Shown piece after piece: positions 1 through 9,911 of a stretch of 42,980 nucleotides of DNA (the first letter of the stretch is position 1; the number at the start of each line of letters is the position of its first letter). A program made the position numbers and the translations under genes. This stretch comes from an uncultured Clostridia bacterium (GTDB lineage: Bacteria > Bacillota > Clostridia > Lachnospirales > Lachnospiraceae), in the NCBI GenBank assembly GCA_946184675.1, contig CAMHFW010000003.1:1-42980 (forward strand), read 5' to 3'. The notes below the pieces were generated by a model, which was not told where the DNA came from, ran no database searches, and saw nothing but the letters and a program-made list of their open reading frames with translations.

Positions 1-83
1 GGAGACAGGGGACGGTTCTCTGTCTCCCTCTCCGTTTTCCGCCCTCTGCAATCTTAGGAGACAGAGAACCGTCCCCTGTCTCC
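1..83. repeat. Dispersed inverted-repeat element, copy 1 (short-core variant)
   Basis: 27-bp arm GGAGACAGGGGACGGTTCTCTGTCTCC (1-27) and its exact reverse complement (57-83) flank a 29-nt core. The same arms recur at 17523 and 42806. Confidence 0.9.
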
Positions 84-201
84 CTCCAACCTTACCTGAA
101 AGTAAGGGATAGTAAAATGGCCGGCAGTGTGGTATAATATTACGACATGTCCGCCAAAAAGGCGGGGAAATGCCCGCAAATGGGCGGTCAGGAGGATGTG
201 T

Positions 202-963
202 ATGCCCAGATTTTTTGTATCCAGAGAGCAGATTGACGGGAATCAGGCCGTAATCACAGGCGGTGATGTGGCGCATATCGGTAAGGTGCTGCGGATGTCT
301 CCCGGCGAGGAGCTGAGCATCAGCGACGGGGAAGGGACAGATTATTACTGCAGGATTACCGGGATAGACCGGGAAGCCGTCCGGCTGGAAATCATCGGCA
401 GCTGGCCTTCCTTTTCAGAACTCCCGGCCAGAATCTATCTGTATCAGGGCCTGCCCAAGGCCGGTAAGATGGATACAATCATACAAAAGGCCGTCGAGCT
501 TGGCGTTTATAAGATCATTCCTGTGCAGATGGCCCGCTCGGTCGTCCGGCTGGATGAGAAAAAAGAGTCGAAAAAACTGGAGCGCTGGCAGGGGATCTCG
601 GAAAGCGCCGCCAAACAGGCGGGACGGGCCATTATTCCGGAAGTATCCGGATGCCTGACATTTGCGCAGGCCGTGCAGGCCTGTACCGGTCATGATGCAG
701 TTCTGCTGCCTTATGAAAAGGCAGAGGGGATGGAGGCGGCCAGAGACCTGGTCCGCTCTCTGCACGGCTGCCGGGAGATTGGTATTCTGATCGGGCCGGA
801 AGGCGGATTTGAAGAGTCCGAAGTACAGCTAGCAGTAGAAGCCGCCGACGCAAAGACCATGTCTCTGGGCCATCGGATTTTACGTACAGAGACAGCAGGA
901 ATGACCGTGATTTCGATTTTAATGTTTGAACTGGAAGAAGACCGGGCAGAGGAGAATGCCTGA
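202..963 (+). CDS. rsmE: 16S rRNA (uracil1498-N3)-methyltransferase RsmE
   Basis: MPRFFVSREQ...; GLPKAGKMDTIIQKAVELGV; IGPEGGFEESEV; SLGHRILRTETA motifs typical of RsmE. Start moved to 202 behind AGGAGG. Confidence 0.93.
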   Translation: MPRFFVSREQIDGNQAVITGGDVAHIGKVLRMSPGEELSISDGEGTDYYCRITGIDREAVRLEIIGSWPSFSELPARIYLYQGLPKAGKMDTIIQKAVELGVYKIIPVQMARSVVRLDEKKESKKLERWQGISESAAKQAGRAIIPEVSGCLTFAQAVQACTGHDAVLLPYEKAEGMEAARDLVRSLHGCREIGILIGPEGGFEESEVQLAVEAADAKTMSLGHRILRTETAGMTVISILMFELEEDRAEENA

Positions 964-980
964 CTAAAGGAGACTATCCC

Positions 981-2189
981 ATGGAAATTTATCTTGATAA
1001 TGCCGCAACGACCAGGGTATACGATGAAGTAATAGATACCGTTGCCCGGGCCATGCGGGCAGATTACGGCAATCCGGCATCCCTGCACACCAAAGGGGTG
1101 GAGGCGGAGCGCTATATCCGCGAGGCCAGAGAGATTCTGGCAAAGCAGCTGAAAGTCCCTGCCGCTGAACTGGTTTTCACATCCGGCGGCAGCGAGTCCA
1201 ACAACATGGCCCTTCTGGGAGGCGCGGCGGCAAATATGCGCGCCGGAAAGCATATCATTACTTCTCAGATCGAACATGCCTCTGTCTACGAGACGGTAAA
1301 GGTTCTGGAAAAGCAGGGCTTTGAGGTTACTTATCTGCCGACAGACAGCTACGGCGTTGTGGATCTGGAAGCTCTTCGCAAGGCAGTCCGGCCGGATACC
1401 ATTCTGGTCTCCGTTATGTGCGTCAATAATGAAATCGGCACCATCCAGCCTCTGGAGGATATTGTTAAAATCGTAAAGGAAATCAATCCGGAGACGCTGG
1501 TGCATACCGATGCCGTCCAGGGATTCGGCAAGATCCGCATCTATCCAAAGAAAATCGGCCTGGATATGATGTCGGTCAGCGGCCATAAGTTCCACGGCCC
1601 CAAAGGCACCGGCTTTTTGTGGATCCGTGACAAGGTCAAGGTGAAGCCGCTGGTCTACGGCGGCGGTCAGCAGAAGGGTATGCGGTCCGGCACAGAAAAT
1701 GTACCCGGCACAGCCGGTATGGCAGAAGCAGCCCGGATAGAGTTTGAACAGTTTGATGAAAAAACAGCCCGGCTCTATGAACTGCGTTCCTATTTTATAG
1801 AAGAAATCGGGAAAATCCCCGGTACCCATATCAACGGAGGGCTCCTGCCCGGAAGTCTTTCTGCCAGAGACAGGCAGGAGGCTTGCGCGTGCGCAGCGCC
1901 TCATATCGTGAGTATCAGCTTTGAGGATGTGCGGGCGGAAGTGCTTCTGCACGCACTGGAGGATAAAGGCATCTACGTTTCCAGCGGGTCCGCCTGCTCC
2001 TCCAATCATCCGGCGGTCAGCAGGACACTCAAAAGTATAGGCCTGGAAAAGAAATACCTGGACGCAACCCTGCGCTTCAGCTTTTCACAGGACACAAAAA
2101 AAGAAGAACTGGAAGAATGCATCCGCGCACTGGATCAGCTCCTGCCGATGCTCAGAAGATTTACCCCGGGAGGGAAAAGACATGTTTAA
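981..2189 (+). CDS. Cysteine desulfurase (NifS/IscS-like, class V aminotransferase)
   Basis: MEIYLDNAATTRVYDEV; SVSGHKFHGPKGTGFLWIR; SSGSACSSNHP active-site loop. Overlaps the start of thiI. Confidence 0.93.
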   Translation: MEIYLDNAATTRVYDEVIDTVARAMRADYGNPASLHTKGVEAERYIREAREILAKQLKVPAAELVFTSGGSESNNMALLGGAAANMRAGKHIITSQIEHASVYETVKVLEKQGFEVTYLPTDSYGVVDLEALRKAVRPDTILVSVMCVNNEIGTIQPLEDIVKIVKEINPETLVHTDAVQGFGKIRIYPKKIGLDMMSVSGHKFHGPKGTGFLWIRDKVKVKPLVYGGGQQKGMRSGTENVPGTAGMAEAARIEFEQFDEKTARLYELRSYFIEEIGKIPGTHINGGLLPGSLSARDRQEACACAAPHIVSISFEDVRAEVLLHALEDKGIYVSSGSACSSNHPAVSRTLKSIGLEKKYLDATLRFSFSQDTKKEELEECIRALDQLLPMLRRFTPGGKRHV

Positions 2190-3360
2190 AGCATTTTTAG
2201 TAAAATACGGCGAGATTGGCATCAAGGGAAAGAATCGTCACCTGTTTGAAGACTGCCTGATGGATCAGATCCGCTTCGCCATGCGCCGCATCGAGTGCCC
2301 TTTCGAAGTGACCAAGGAGCAGGGCAGAATCTATGTGGAGATGATGGACAGCTTTGATTATGATGAAGTCGTGGAGACTCTGCAGCATGTGTTCGGCATC
2401 GTGGCCATCTGCCCGGTGACTGTGGCGCAGAAAGGCGACTGGGACCAGCTCTGCAAGGCAGCAGGCGATTATGTGGATGAGGTCTATCCGGATAAAAACT
2501 TCAGCTTCAAGGTATTTGGGCGCAGAGGCGACAAGCGCTTCCCCAAGACCTCTATGGAGCTGGCAGCAGATCTGGGCGAATACCTGCTGGACCGCTTCCC
2601 GGAAATGCATGTCGACGTGCACCATCCGGAAGTTTCCCTGACGGTTGAGATCCGTGACCGTGTTTTCATTTACTCCATCTCAGTTCCGGGCCCCGGAGGC
2701 ATGCCGGTCGGATCCAATGGCCGCGCGACCCTTCTCTTGTCCGGAGGAATCGACAGCCCGGTTGCAGGATACATGATCGCTAAGCGCGGCGTCAAAATCG
2801 ACGCGGTTTATTTCCATGCGCCGCCCTATACCAGTGAGCGCGCCAAACAGAAGGTCAAGGACCTGGCCTCTCTGGTTGCCGTTTACGCCGGCCCGATCAA
2901 GCTCCATATCGTGAATTTCACAGATATCCAGCTGGCCATTTATGAAAAGTGCCCGCACGATGAGCTGACCATTATCATGCGCAGATACATGATGCGGATC
3001 GCCGAAAAAATCGCCCTGTCCGAGGATTCCATCGGCCTGATCACCGGCGAAAGCATCGGACAGGTAGCCAGCCAGACCCTGCAGAGCCTGCGGGCAACCA
3101 ATGCAGTCTGCACCCTGCCGGTTTACAGACCCCTGATCGGTTTTGATAAGAATGATATTGTTGAAGTTTCTGAAAAAATAGGAACATTTGAAACATCTAT
3201 CCAGCCTTTCGAAGACTGCTGCACCATTTTCGTGGCCAAACATCCGGTAACCAAGCCCAGCGTACGTGCCATGGAGCGGTCCGAGCATCATCTGAAGGAC
3301 GTGATCGATGAACTTGTCCAGACAGCGATCGAAACACGGGAAATCGTAGTTTGCGAGTAA
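2182..3360 (+). CDS. thiI: tRNA 4-thiouridine synthetase ThiI (no rhodanese domain)
   Basis: MFKAFLVKYGEIGIKGKNR...; LLLSGGIDSPVAGYMIAKRG PP-loop. Coupled to the cysteine desulfurase. Confidence 0.95.
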   Translation: MFKAFLVKYGEIGIKGKNRHLFEDCLMDQIRFAMRRIECPFEVTKEQGRIYVEMMDSFDYDEVVETLQHVFGIVAICPVTVAQKGDWDQLCKAAGDYVDEVYPDKNFSFKVFGRRGDKRFPKTSMELAADLGEYLLDRFPEMHVDVHHPEVSLTVEIRDRVFIYSISVPGPGGMPVGSNGRATLLLSGGIDSPVAGYMIAKRGVKIDAVYFHAPPYTSERAKQKVKDLASLVAVYAGPIKLHIVNFTDIQLAIYEKCPHDELTIIMRRYMMRIAEKIALSEDSIGLITGESIGQVASQTLQSLRATNAVCTLPVYRPLIGFDKNDIVEVSEKIGTFETSIQPFEDCCTIFVAKHPVTKPSVRAMERSEHHLKDVIDELVQTAIETREIVVCE

Positions 3361-3389
3361 TCTTAAAAAATTCCGGAGGAGGTGGTCGA

Positions 3390-4787
3390 ATGAAATCAGT
3401 GGCATTCTGCACCCTGGGGTGCAAGGTCAACCAGTATGAGACGGATGCAATGACAGAGCAGTTTGCCCGCGCAGGCTACCAGATCCGCGAGTTTTCAGAA
3501 AAGGCTGACATCTACGTAGTCAACACTTGCACAGTCACCAACATCGCTGACCGCAAGTCCCGGCAGATGCTCCGCCGTGCCAGAAAAAAGAATCCGGAGG
3601 CGGTTGTAGTCGCAGCCGGCTGCTATGTGCAGGCGGAGAATCTTGACGCATCTGCGCAGGACGCGAAAGCCAAGCAGAGACGGGATCTGGCGGACTCCCT
3701 GGACGAGATCGTGGATATCATGATCGGCAATGACCGCAAGGGCCAGATTGTGGAAGCGGTGGAGGAATACCTGGCAGGACGTGAAAACCATTACGTTCTG
3801 GACATCGGCGGAAGCCGGTCTTTTGAAGCTCTGGAAATCTCAGAGATTTCCGGACATACCAGGGCTTATATCAAGGTACAGGACGGATGCAACCAGTTTT
3901 GCTCCTACTGCCTGATTCCCTATGTCCGCGGCAGGATCCGCAGCCGGGATCCGGAGGAAGTGGTCCGGGAGGTCAGCGGCCTGGCCGCCGGCGGAATCCG
4001 GGAGATTGTCCTGACCGGCATTCATATCAGTTCCTACGGACTTGACTGGACACATGAAAACAGCGGCGGGGAGGAAGACTACGGCAAATTCGGCCGCAGC
4101 AGGCTGATCGATCTGATTGAGAAGCTTTCCGGAATCCCCGGCCTTGACCGGATCCGGCTCAGTTCACTCGAACCCCGGATCATCACGGAGGAATTTGTAC
4201 GCAGGCTTTCAGCCATCCCCCAGATCTGCCCGCATTTTCACCTGTCCCTGCAGAGTGGCTGCGATGAGACGCTTGCCCGGATGAACCGGCACTATACCAC
4301 GCAGCAGTATCTGGAAAGCTGTGACATCATACGCAAGTATTTCCCCTATGCAGCCATCACGACGGATGTGATCGCAGGCTTCCCGGGGGAGACAGAAGAA
4401 GAATTCCAAAAGACCTGCGAGTTTGTGCAGCAGGTGCAGTTTGCGGACATGCATATCTTCAAGTATTCCAGGAGAAAAGGAACCCGCGCAGCGTCGATGC
4501 CTGCGCAGGTGAACCCGCAGAAGCAGGAAATGCGCAGTGACAGGCTTCTGGAGCTGGCGGCGGCCATGCAGGAGAAGTTTCTGGAGAAATGCTGCAGCTT
4601 GGAAGAGGAAGTTCTGGCAGAGGAGCCTGCTCTGATTGACGGCAAAAGCTATATGACCGGCTACAGCAAGAATTATATCCGCTGTGCCATTCCGCAGGGG
4701 GAGATCAAGCCCGGACAGATAGTCCGGGTAAAGATGATGCAGGCCAAAGAAGGTGGCCTGATGCTGTGCCAGAAGGTGGACGTATAA
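3390..4787 (+). CDS. mtaB: tRNA (t6A37)-methylthiotransferase MtaB (radical SAM)
   Basis: VAFCTLGCKVNQYETDAM; VQDGCNQFCSYCLIPYVRGRIRSR radical SAM CxxxCxxC; start at 3390 behind GGAGGAGG. Confidence 0.94.
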   Translation: MKSVAFCTLGCKVNQYETDAMTEQFARAGYQIREFSEKADIYVVNTCTVTNIADRKSRQMLRRARKKNPEAVVVAAGCYVQAENLDASAQDAKAKQRRDLADSLDEIVDIMIGNDRKGQIVEAVEEYLAGRENHYVLDIGGSRSFEALEISEISGHTRAYIKVQDGCNQFCSYCLIPYVRGRIRSRDPEEVVREVSGLAAGGIREIVLTGIHISSYGLDWTHENSGGEEDYGKFGRSRLIDLIEKLSGIPGLDRIRLSSLEPRIITEEFVRRLSAIPQICPHFHLSLQSGCDETLARMNRHYTTQQYLESCDIIRKYFPYAAITTDVIAGFPGETEEEFQKTCEFVQQVQFADMHIFKYSRRKGTRAASMPAQVNPQKQEMRSDRLLELAAAMQEKFLEKCCSLEEEVLAEEPALIDGKSYMTGYSKNYIRCAIPQGEIKPGQIVRVKMMQAKEGGLMLCQKVDV

Positions 4788-4809
4788 AAGGCTGCAAAAG
4801 AAGCAAGTT

Positions 4810-4849
4810 ACGGAGGAGACTTCGCGAGGCGAAGTCTCCTCCGTTTTTT
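4810..4849 (+). terminator. Rho-independent terminator downstream of mtaB
   Basis: ACGGAGGAGACTTCGC-GAG-GCGAAGTCTCCTCCGT followed by TTTTT. Confidence 0.92.
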
Positions 4850-4985
4850 CTGCCCCAAACTAGTGGGCGGGCGGGACTGTAGAATAAAATATACATGAGG
4901 GCTTTATTTTGTATTGCGCAGGTCTGATCTTATGATATGATAAAGAGAGTTTGCAGATCGGATGTGTTATAGAAGGAGAACCTGT

Positions 4986-5558
4986 ATGACGGTGGATGAA
5001 TGGAGACAGCTTTATCGCAGTGAGATCCGGCGGGGAGCCCGCCTGCGTCTTCTGGCAGACAGCCCGGAGCCGGCTGATGCGTCTGCCATGATTCTGCGCC
5101 GGCAGCTGGCAGACGGAAGATACCAGTCTCAGGGTGGACAGGAGCTGGACACCTTTATCCGCGGCTGGGTAAATCTTTCCATGCTGGACATGGGAAGAGG
5201 CACTGTCCGCAGGAACGCCCGCACAGAGCGAGAGGTCGATCGTATATTAGACGACTGGCAGCTGGAACTAGCGGAGGACTACGGCCCGGAGGGGCTTGCT
5301 GTTCTGGAAGATGAGTTCTACAACATGATTCTCTTGTACATAGCCCTCAGTAAAGACGACCAGAAGTATGCACGGACGCTATTTGGCTTTAAGGCGATGG
5401 AGCAGGATGCTCTGATTCGCAAACTGGCCGCAGACATCCGCCACCGTGCCATCGAGATCCCGGAAGAGCTGGAACTGGAAGAGAGGCTGGAACCTCTGCG
5501 CAAGGGAGCAGAAGCAGCGTTTTATGACGCATGCCGCCGGGAACTTTCTGAGATGTGA
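4986..5558 (+). CDS. Uncharacterised conserved-looking protein
   Basis: ORF MTVDEWRQLYRSEIRRGARLRLL... with RBS AGAAGGAGA. No family assigned with confidence. Confidence 0.75.
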   Translation: MTVDEWRQLYRSEIRRGARLRLLADSPEPADASAMILRRQLADGRYQSQGGQELDTFIRGWVNLSMLDMGRGTVRRNARTEREVDRILDDWQLELAEDYGPEGLAVLEDEFYNMILLYIALSKDDQKYARTLFGFKAMEQDALIRKLAADIRHRAIEIPEELELEERLEPLRKGAEAAFYDACRRELSEM

Positions 5559-5577
5559 GAGAAGGAAAGGCAGATAG

Positions 5578-6057
5578 ATGAGTGAGTATAGATATGAACT
5601 GCTGACACAGCAGCGCGATGCGGAACTTGCGGCCCTGATCCGGAGGAGTCTCAAGGCGCGCGGTCTGGACATTCCCGGAACGGTTTATTTTGATGAGGGA
5701 CTGGATCATCTGTCAGACTATTATGATCACCCGGACCGGGCTTATTTTATCCTGCTCAAAGAAGACAGGCTGGTCGGAGGCATCGGTCTGGATCCGATTT
5801 CTGTGTTCCCTGACTGCTGTGAACTGCAGAAGCTCTATCTGGAGGATGAGGAGCAGGGGCAGGGGACCGGATATGAGATGATTCGGCTGATCGAAGAGGA
5901 AGCAGTAAATAGAGGCTTTCGCCGGATCTATCTGGAGACCCATACCAATCTTGCTGCCGCGATTCACATCTATGAAAAAAGCGGATACCGGGAAATCGAC
6001 AGGCCCGCCAGTGTGGTCCACAGCACCATGAACAAATTTTACTTGAAAGAACTGTGA
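5578..6057 (+). CDS. GNAT family N-acetyltransferase
   Basis: LQKLYLEDEEQGQGTGYEMIRLIEEEAVNRGFRRIYLETHTNLAAAIHIYEKSGY. Confidence 0.9.
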   Translation: MSEYRYELLTQQRDAELAALIRRSLKARGLDIPGTVYFDEGLDHLSDYYDHPDRAYFILLKEDRLVGGIGLDPISVFPDCCELQKLYLEDEEQGQGTGYEMIRLIEEEAVNRGFRRIYLETHTNLAAAIHIYEKSGYREIDRPASVVHSTMNKFYLKEL

Positions 6058-6082
6058 AAGATACACAAGAAGGGTCATCAAT

Positions 6083-6613
6083 ATGAATATTACAGTATAC
6101 CTGGGCGCGAATGAAGGAAAAGACCCGCAGCTGAAGACCGCTGTGCGGGAGCTGGGCAGCTGGATCGGCAGGGAAGGACACCGGCTGATCTACGGGGGTT
6201 CCAAATGCGGCCTGATGGGAGATCTGGCGGAGAGCGTTCTTCTGGCCGGCGGAGAGGTCATCGGTGTGGAACCGCAGTTTTTTCTGGATGCAGGCATGGA
6301 CTATGAGGAAATCACAGAGCTGATCGCGACAAAGAATATCCCGGAGCGAAGGGCAAAGATGATTGAGCTTGGAGAGGCTTTCATTGCTTTTCCGGGCGGC
6401 ACCGGTACCCTGGAAGAAATCACGGAGATTATGGCCAAGGTCTGCCTGGGGCATTTGAGCGCTCCGTGTATTGTATACAATTTAAACGGTTATTACGACA
6501 GCCTGAAGGCTTTGCTTGCCAACATGGTCCGGATGGGACTTGCTTATGAAGACAAAATAAAGAGGATCTGTTTCGCGGAAAACCTGGAGGATATCAAAAA
6601 AATCTTAGAATAA
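6083..6613 (+). CDS. LOG family protein (TIGR00730-type Rossmann fold)
   Basis: VYLGANEGKDP...LIYGGSKCGLMG...AFPGGTGTLEEITEIM (PGGxGTxxE motif). Confidence 0.92.
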   Translation: MNITVYLGANEGKDPQLKTAVRELGSWIGREGHRLIYGGSKCGLMGDLAESVLLAGGEVIGVEPQFFLDAGMDYEEITELIATKNIPERRAKMIELGEAFIAFPGGTGTLEEITEIMAKVCLGHLSAPCIVYNLNGYYDSLKALLANMVRMGLAYEDKIKRICFAENLEDIKKILE

Positions 6614-6629
6614 GCAGGTTGATGAAGGA

Positions 6630-7343
6630 ATGAAAGAAGAAGCGTTTAAGATCTCAGGAAGGGAAGTAACAGCGGCGCTGCATACTTCCCTTCCTATTAT
6701 GGTCACCTTTGTGGTGCTGGGAAGCGGATACGGGATCCTGATGCAAAAGCATGGGTTCGGTCCGCTCTGGTCCCTCATAGCGGGAATCGTGATTTTCAGC
6801 GGAACCGTTCAGTTTGTCAGCATATCCATGCTCAGCAGCGGGTCGGTGATCATGGCTGCAGTCACGGCATTTATGGTGGCCGCCAGGCACATTTTTTTCA
6901 GCATCTCCATGATCGGCAGGTACCGAAGGGAGGGCAAACGGAAATGGTATCTTTTTTATGCCCTCTGTGACGAGACCTACGCTATGCTCAGCAGGGACGA
7001 TGCGCCGGAGGGCGTAAACGTAAGTGCCTACCGGCTGCTGGTGACACTGTTTGACCAGTGTTCCTGGATCGTCGGTTCTTTCCTGGGAGGCTGGATCGGA
7101 AGCCTTCTGTCCTTCGATTCGACAGGAATCGACTTTGCCATGACTGCGCTTTTCGCGACGGTATTCATCCAGCAGTGGATTGATTCCAAATGCCACATCC
7201 CGGCTGTGCTCGGTGTGGCGGCAACTCTGGCCTGCAGGCTGATCTTTGGAAGAGAATACTTCCTGATCCCGGCCATGATCATTATCATCGCCGTTTTGAT
7301 GATTATGAGAAAGAAGATAGAGGAGGCGGAAACAGATGGCTGA
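6630..7343 (+). CDS. azlC: AzlC family branched-chain amino acid exporter subunit
   Basis: Membrane protein with AzlC-like organisation (SGTVQFVSISML, AARHIFFSISM, DETYAML). Overlaps a small AzlD-like ORF. Confidence 0.88.
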   Translation: MKEEAFKISGREVTAALHTSLPIMVTFVVLGSGYGILMQKHGFGPLWSLIAGIVIFSGTVQFVSISMLSSGSVIMAAVTAFMVAARHIFFSISMIGRYRREGKRKWYLFYALCDETYAMLSRDDAPEGVNVSAYRLLVTLFDQCSWIVGSFLGGWIGSLLSFDSTGIDFAMTALFATVFIQQWIDSKCHIPAVLGVAATLACRLIFGREYFLIPAMIIIIAVLMIMRKKIEEAETDG

Positions 7344-7665
7344 TTACAGACATGCCATGATTATCATGATCGTGATGGGGCTTATGACGCTTGCGACAAG
7401 GATTCTGCCGGTGCTGATCTTCGGCCGCAGTGAAAAAGTCCCTGATTTTATCCTGTATCTGGGAAAAGTTGTTCCCTTCACAGCCATGGGACTGCTGATT
7501 GTCTACTGCCTGAGGGACGTTTCCGTTTTCAGCGGGTCACACGCCATCCCGGAGATCCTGGCCCTGGCGGTGGTTGCGGTCTCCTATCTATGGAAGAAAA
7601 ATTCCATTCTCAGTGTGGTCGTGGGGACGATCGTTTACATGTTTCTGGTGCAGAAAGTATTCTGA
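7336..7665 (+). CDS. azlD: AzlD family branched-chain amino acid transporter subunit
   Basis: About 109-aa hydrophobic protein (GLMTLATRILPVLIFG...FILYLGKVVPFTAMGLLIVYCL) overlapping azlC. Confidence 0.87.
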   Translation: MADYRHAMIIMIVMGLMTLATRILPVLIFGRSEKVPDFILYLGKVVPFTAMGLLIVYCLRDVSVFSGSHAIPEILALAVVAVSYLWKKNSILSVVVGTIVYMFLVQKVF

Positions 7666-7705
7666 GAACCAGAGAGATACGGAATTTCAAATGAAAAAGC
7701 AGGTT

Positions 7706-7752
7706 ACTGGCGAAGCCTCTATTTTATGGAGGCTCCGCCAGTATTATTTTTT
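7706..7752 (+). terminator. Terminator downstream of azlCD
   Basis: ACTGGCGAAGCCTC..GAGGCTCCGCCAGT stem followed by ATTATTTTTTT. Confidence 0.85.
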
Positions 7753-7775
7753 TACAATAATATTTTAAAAACTTG

Positions 7776-7812
7776 TTGACAGGCTTGTACTACTGTGCTA
7801 TTGTATTAATAG
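7776..7812 (+). promoter_or_regulatory. Promoter with overlapping palindrome upstream of the GntR regulator
   Basis: TTGACA (7776-7781), 17-bp spacer, TATTGT (7799-7804); CTATT-GTATT-AATAG palindrome (7798-7812) overlaps the -10. Confidence 0.65.
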
Positions 7813-7864
7813 TTTAAGACAACAAAACAACAACACAATGTTTTTTACAATAAGGAGGGCGAGT

Positions 7865-8233
7865 ATGGATTTTGAATTACAGAGCTCGCGGCCGATCTGG
7901 CAGCAGCTGACCGAGCAGCTCTCTCGCAGGATAGTGACAGGTGTCTACGAGCCGGGAAGTAAATTCCCGACGGTGCGCGAGCTGGCCGCGGAGGCCGGTG
8001 TCAATCCCAATACCATGCAGCGTGCACTGGCGCAGCTGGAGAGCATGGGCCTGGTCAATACAAACAGGACAGCAGGCCGTACGGTAACAGAAGATGTGGA
8101 GGTGCTTGACGCGATGCGTGAAGAGTTTGCGAAGGAATTGAGAGAACGATATTTTTCAGATATGAAGGAACTCGGATTTACAAGAGTTCAGGCCGCAGAG
8201 CTGATTGCGGCGGATAAGGAGGAGAGAGAATGA
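7865..8233 (+). CDS. GntR family transcriptional regulator (YtrA-like)
   Basis: [50 protein letters not shown] wHTH; short C-terminus; followed by ABC genes. Confidence 0.94.
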   Translation: MDFELQSSRPIWQQLTEQLSRRIVTGVYEPGSKFPTVRELAAEAGVNPNTMQRALAQLESMGLVNTNRTAGRTVTEDVEVLDAMREEFAKELRERYFSDMKELGFTRVQAAELIAADKEERE

Positions 8234-8964
8234 CACAGGAACTGATTACATGCACAGGCCTCTGCAGAGATTTCGGAGACGTGAAGGCTCTGGACCATGT
8301 TGATCTGAGCCTGACTTCCGGCAAGATCATCGGTCTTCTGGGCCCCAACGGATCCGGCAAGACAACACTGATTAAGATCCTGAACGGGCTGCTGCAGCCT
8401 TCGTCCGGTGAAGTCCGCATCGCAGGAGAATTCCCCGGCGTGGAGACGAAAAAGATCGTCAGCTATCTGCCCGACCGTCCCTATTTTGCGGACTGGATGC
8501 GGGTAGGCGATATGATTGAGCTTTTTGCAGACTTTTATGAAGACTTTGACCTTGAGAAATCATCGGATATGTGCAGGACGCTCGGACTGAAGCCGCAGAT
8601 GCGGATCAAGAGTCTTTCTAAGGGAACCAAGGAAAAAATGCAGCTCATGCTGGTTATGTCCAGAAATGCCAGACTCTACCTGCTGGATGAGCCGATTGCC
8701 GGAGTAGACCCGGCGGCCAGAGAGTTCATCATGAGAACGATTCTGACCAATTACAGCGAGGATGCCACGGTGCTGATCTCCACCCACCTGATTCTCGATA
8801 TCGAAAAAGTACTTGATGAAGCAGTCTTTCTGCGGGAAGGCAGCGTGGTTCTGCATGAGAGTGTAGACAGCATCAGAGACCGCACAAACGGCAGTGTGGA
8901 CCAGCTCTTCCGGGAGATGTTCCGTGCACAGCTCTGGAATGGAGGGAATGAATATGCTCAGTAA
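8230..8964 (+). CDS. ABC transporter ATP-binding protein
   Basis: [13 protein letters not shown] Walker [10 protein letters not shown] signature; [13 protein letters not shown] Walker B. Confidence 0.95.
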   Translation: MTQELITCTGLCRDFGDVKALDHVDLSLTSGKIIGLLGPNGSGKTTLIKILNGLLQPSSGEVRIAGEFPGVETKKIVSYLPDRPYFADWMRVGDMIELFADFYEDFDLEKSSDMCRTLGLKPQMRIKSLSKGTKEKMQLMLVMSRNARLYLLDEPIAGVDPAAREFIMRTILTNYSEDATVLISTHLILDIEKVLDEAVFLREGSVVLHESVDSIRDRTNGSVDQLFREMFRAQLWNGGNEYAQ

Positions 8965-9805
8965 ATTGATGAAATATGATCTGCGTTCCTGCTTCAGACG
9001 CTTTGGAGTGCTCTGGATCGCAACAGCAGCCTTTGCAGTCCTGACCGGAATCATGATGCATGGGGTTTTTGAAAAAGCAATGGAAAGCGGCAGCTTTATC
9101 CTCCGCTTTCTGACCATTCTGGTGCCGGTTATCCTGATCGGACTGATCATTGTGACAGGAGTCCTGACTTTTGTCTTTATCTGCGAGAGATTTTACAAGG
9201 GACTGCTGGGTGACGAAGGCTATCTGATGTTTACGCTTCCGGCTTCTGTGTCCGAGCACATTGCGGCCAAGGCGCTGAGTGCTATGATTCTGACCATCAT
9301 TTCCAGCCTGGTTGCCTTGGTCAGCGGCCTGATTTTCCTCCTGATCTACCAGCCGGCCGAGCTGATGGAAGGTCTGCGCATGCTGCCTCAGATCCTGAAG
9401 GAGGCGGATCTGCCTGCGTCGGTACCTCTTTTCCTGCTGGAGATCCTTGTCCTCATTCTGTTTACAGTGGCAAAGGAGACTCTCAAGATTTACGCTTCCA
9501 TCGCGCTGGGTCATCTGGCCAAAAAGCATCGTGTCCTCTGGGCAATTCTGGCTTACTTCGGTATCACCACCCTGGAAAGTCTGGCAAGAGGACTTGTGAT
9601 CAGCAACGGCCTTTTCTCCAGATTAGAAGCATGGGCAGAAGAGGCAGACTGGGGTATTATATACACAAACGGCACCTGGTCCGTTACCGGTATCGGCATG
9701 TTAGCCGGTATCATCGGCCTGCTCATTCTGGTCTACCTGATCATGTCAGCCGTCTACTTTATCGTCACAAAAGTCATCCTGACCAGAAAACTGAACCTGG
9801 AATAG
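8954..9805 (+). CDS. ABC transporter permease (multi-TM)
   Basis: Hydrophobic protein translationally overlapping the ATPase; start at 8954 behind GGAGG. Confidence 0.85.
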   Translation: MLSKLMKYDLRSCFRRFGVLWIATAAFAVLTGIMMHGVFEKAMESGSFILRFLTILVPVILIGLIIVTGVLTFVFICERFYKGLLGDEGYLMFTLPASVSEHIAAKALSAMILTIISSLVALVSGLIFLLIYQPAELMEGLRMLPQILKEADLPASVPLFLLEILVLILFTVAKETLKIYASIALGHLAKKHRVLWAILAYFGITTLESLARGLVISNGLFSRLEAWAEEADWGIIYTNGTWSVTGIGMLAGIIGLLILVYLIMSAVYFIVTKVILTRKLNLE

Positions 9806-9812
9806 GAGACAT

Positions 9813-9859
9813 CGGGGCTCCGCAAGTTCTTATAAATGGCTTGCGGGGCTCTTTTTTTT
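9813..9859 (+). terminator. Terminator downstream of the ABC exporter operon
   Basis: CGGGGCTCCGCAAG...CTTGCGGGGCTC followed by TTTTTTTT. Confidence 0.8.
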
Positions 9860-9911
9860 GTGCTAAAAATAGATGTTAGAAAATACTATCTGCAGGACAG
9901 AGGGAGAATAC

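Noticed and set aside
711-2009. 432-aa minus-strand ORF
   Set aside because: Antisense to rsmE and the cysteine desulfurase, which have clear family motifs and RBSs. Composition looks like a shadow ORF.
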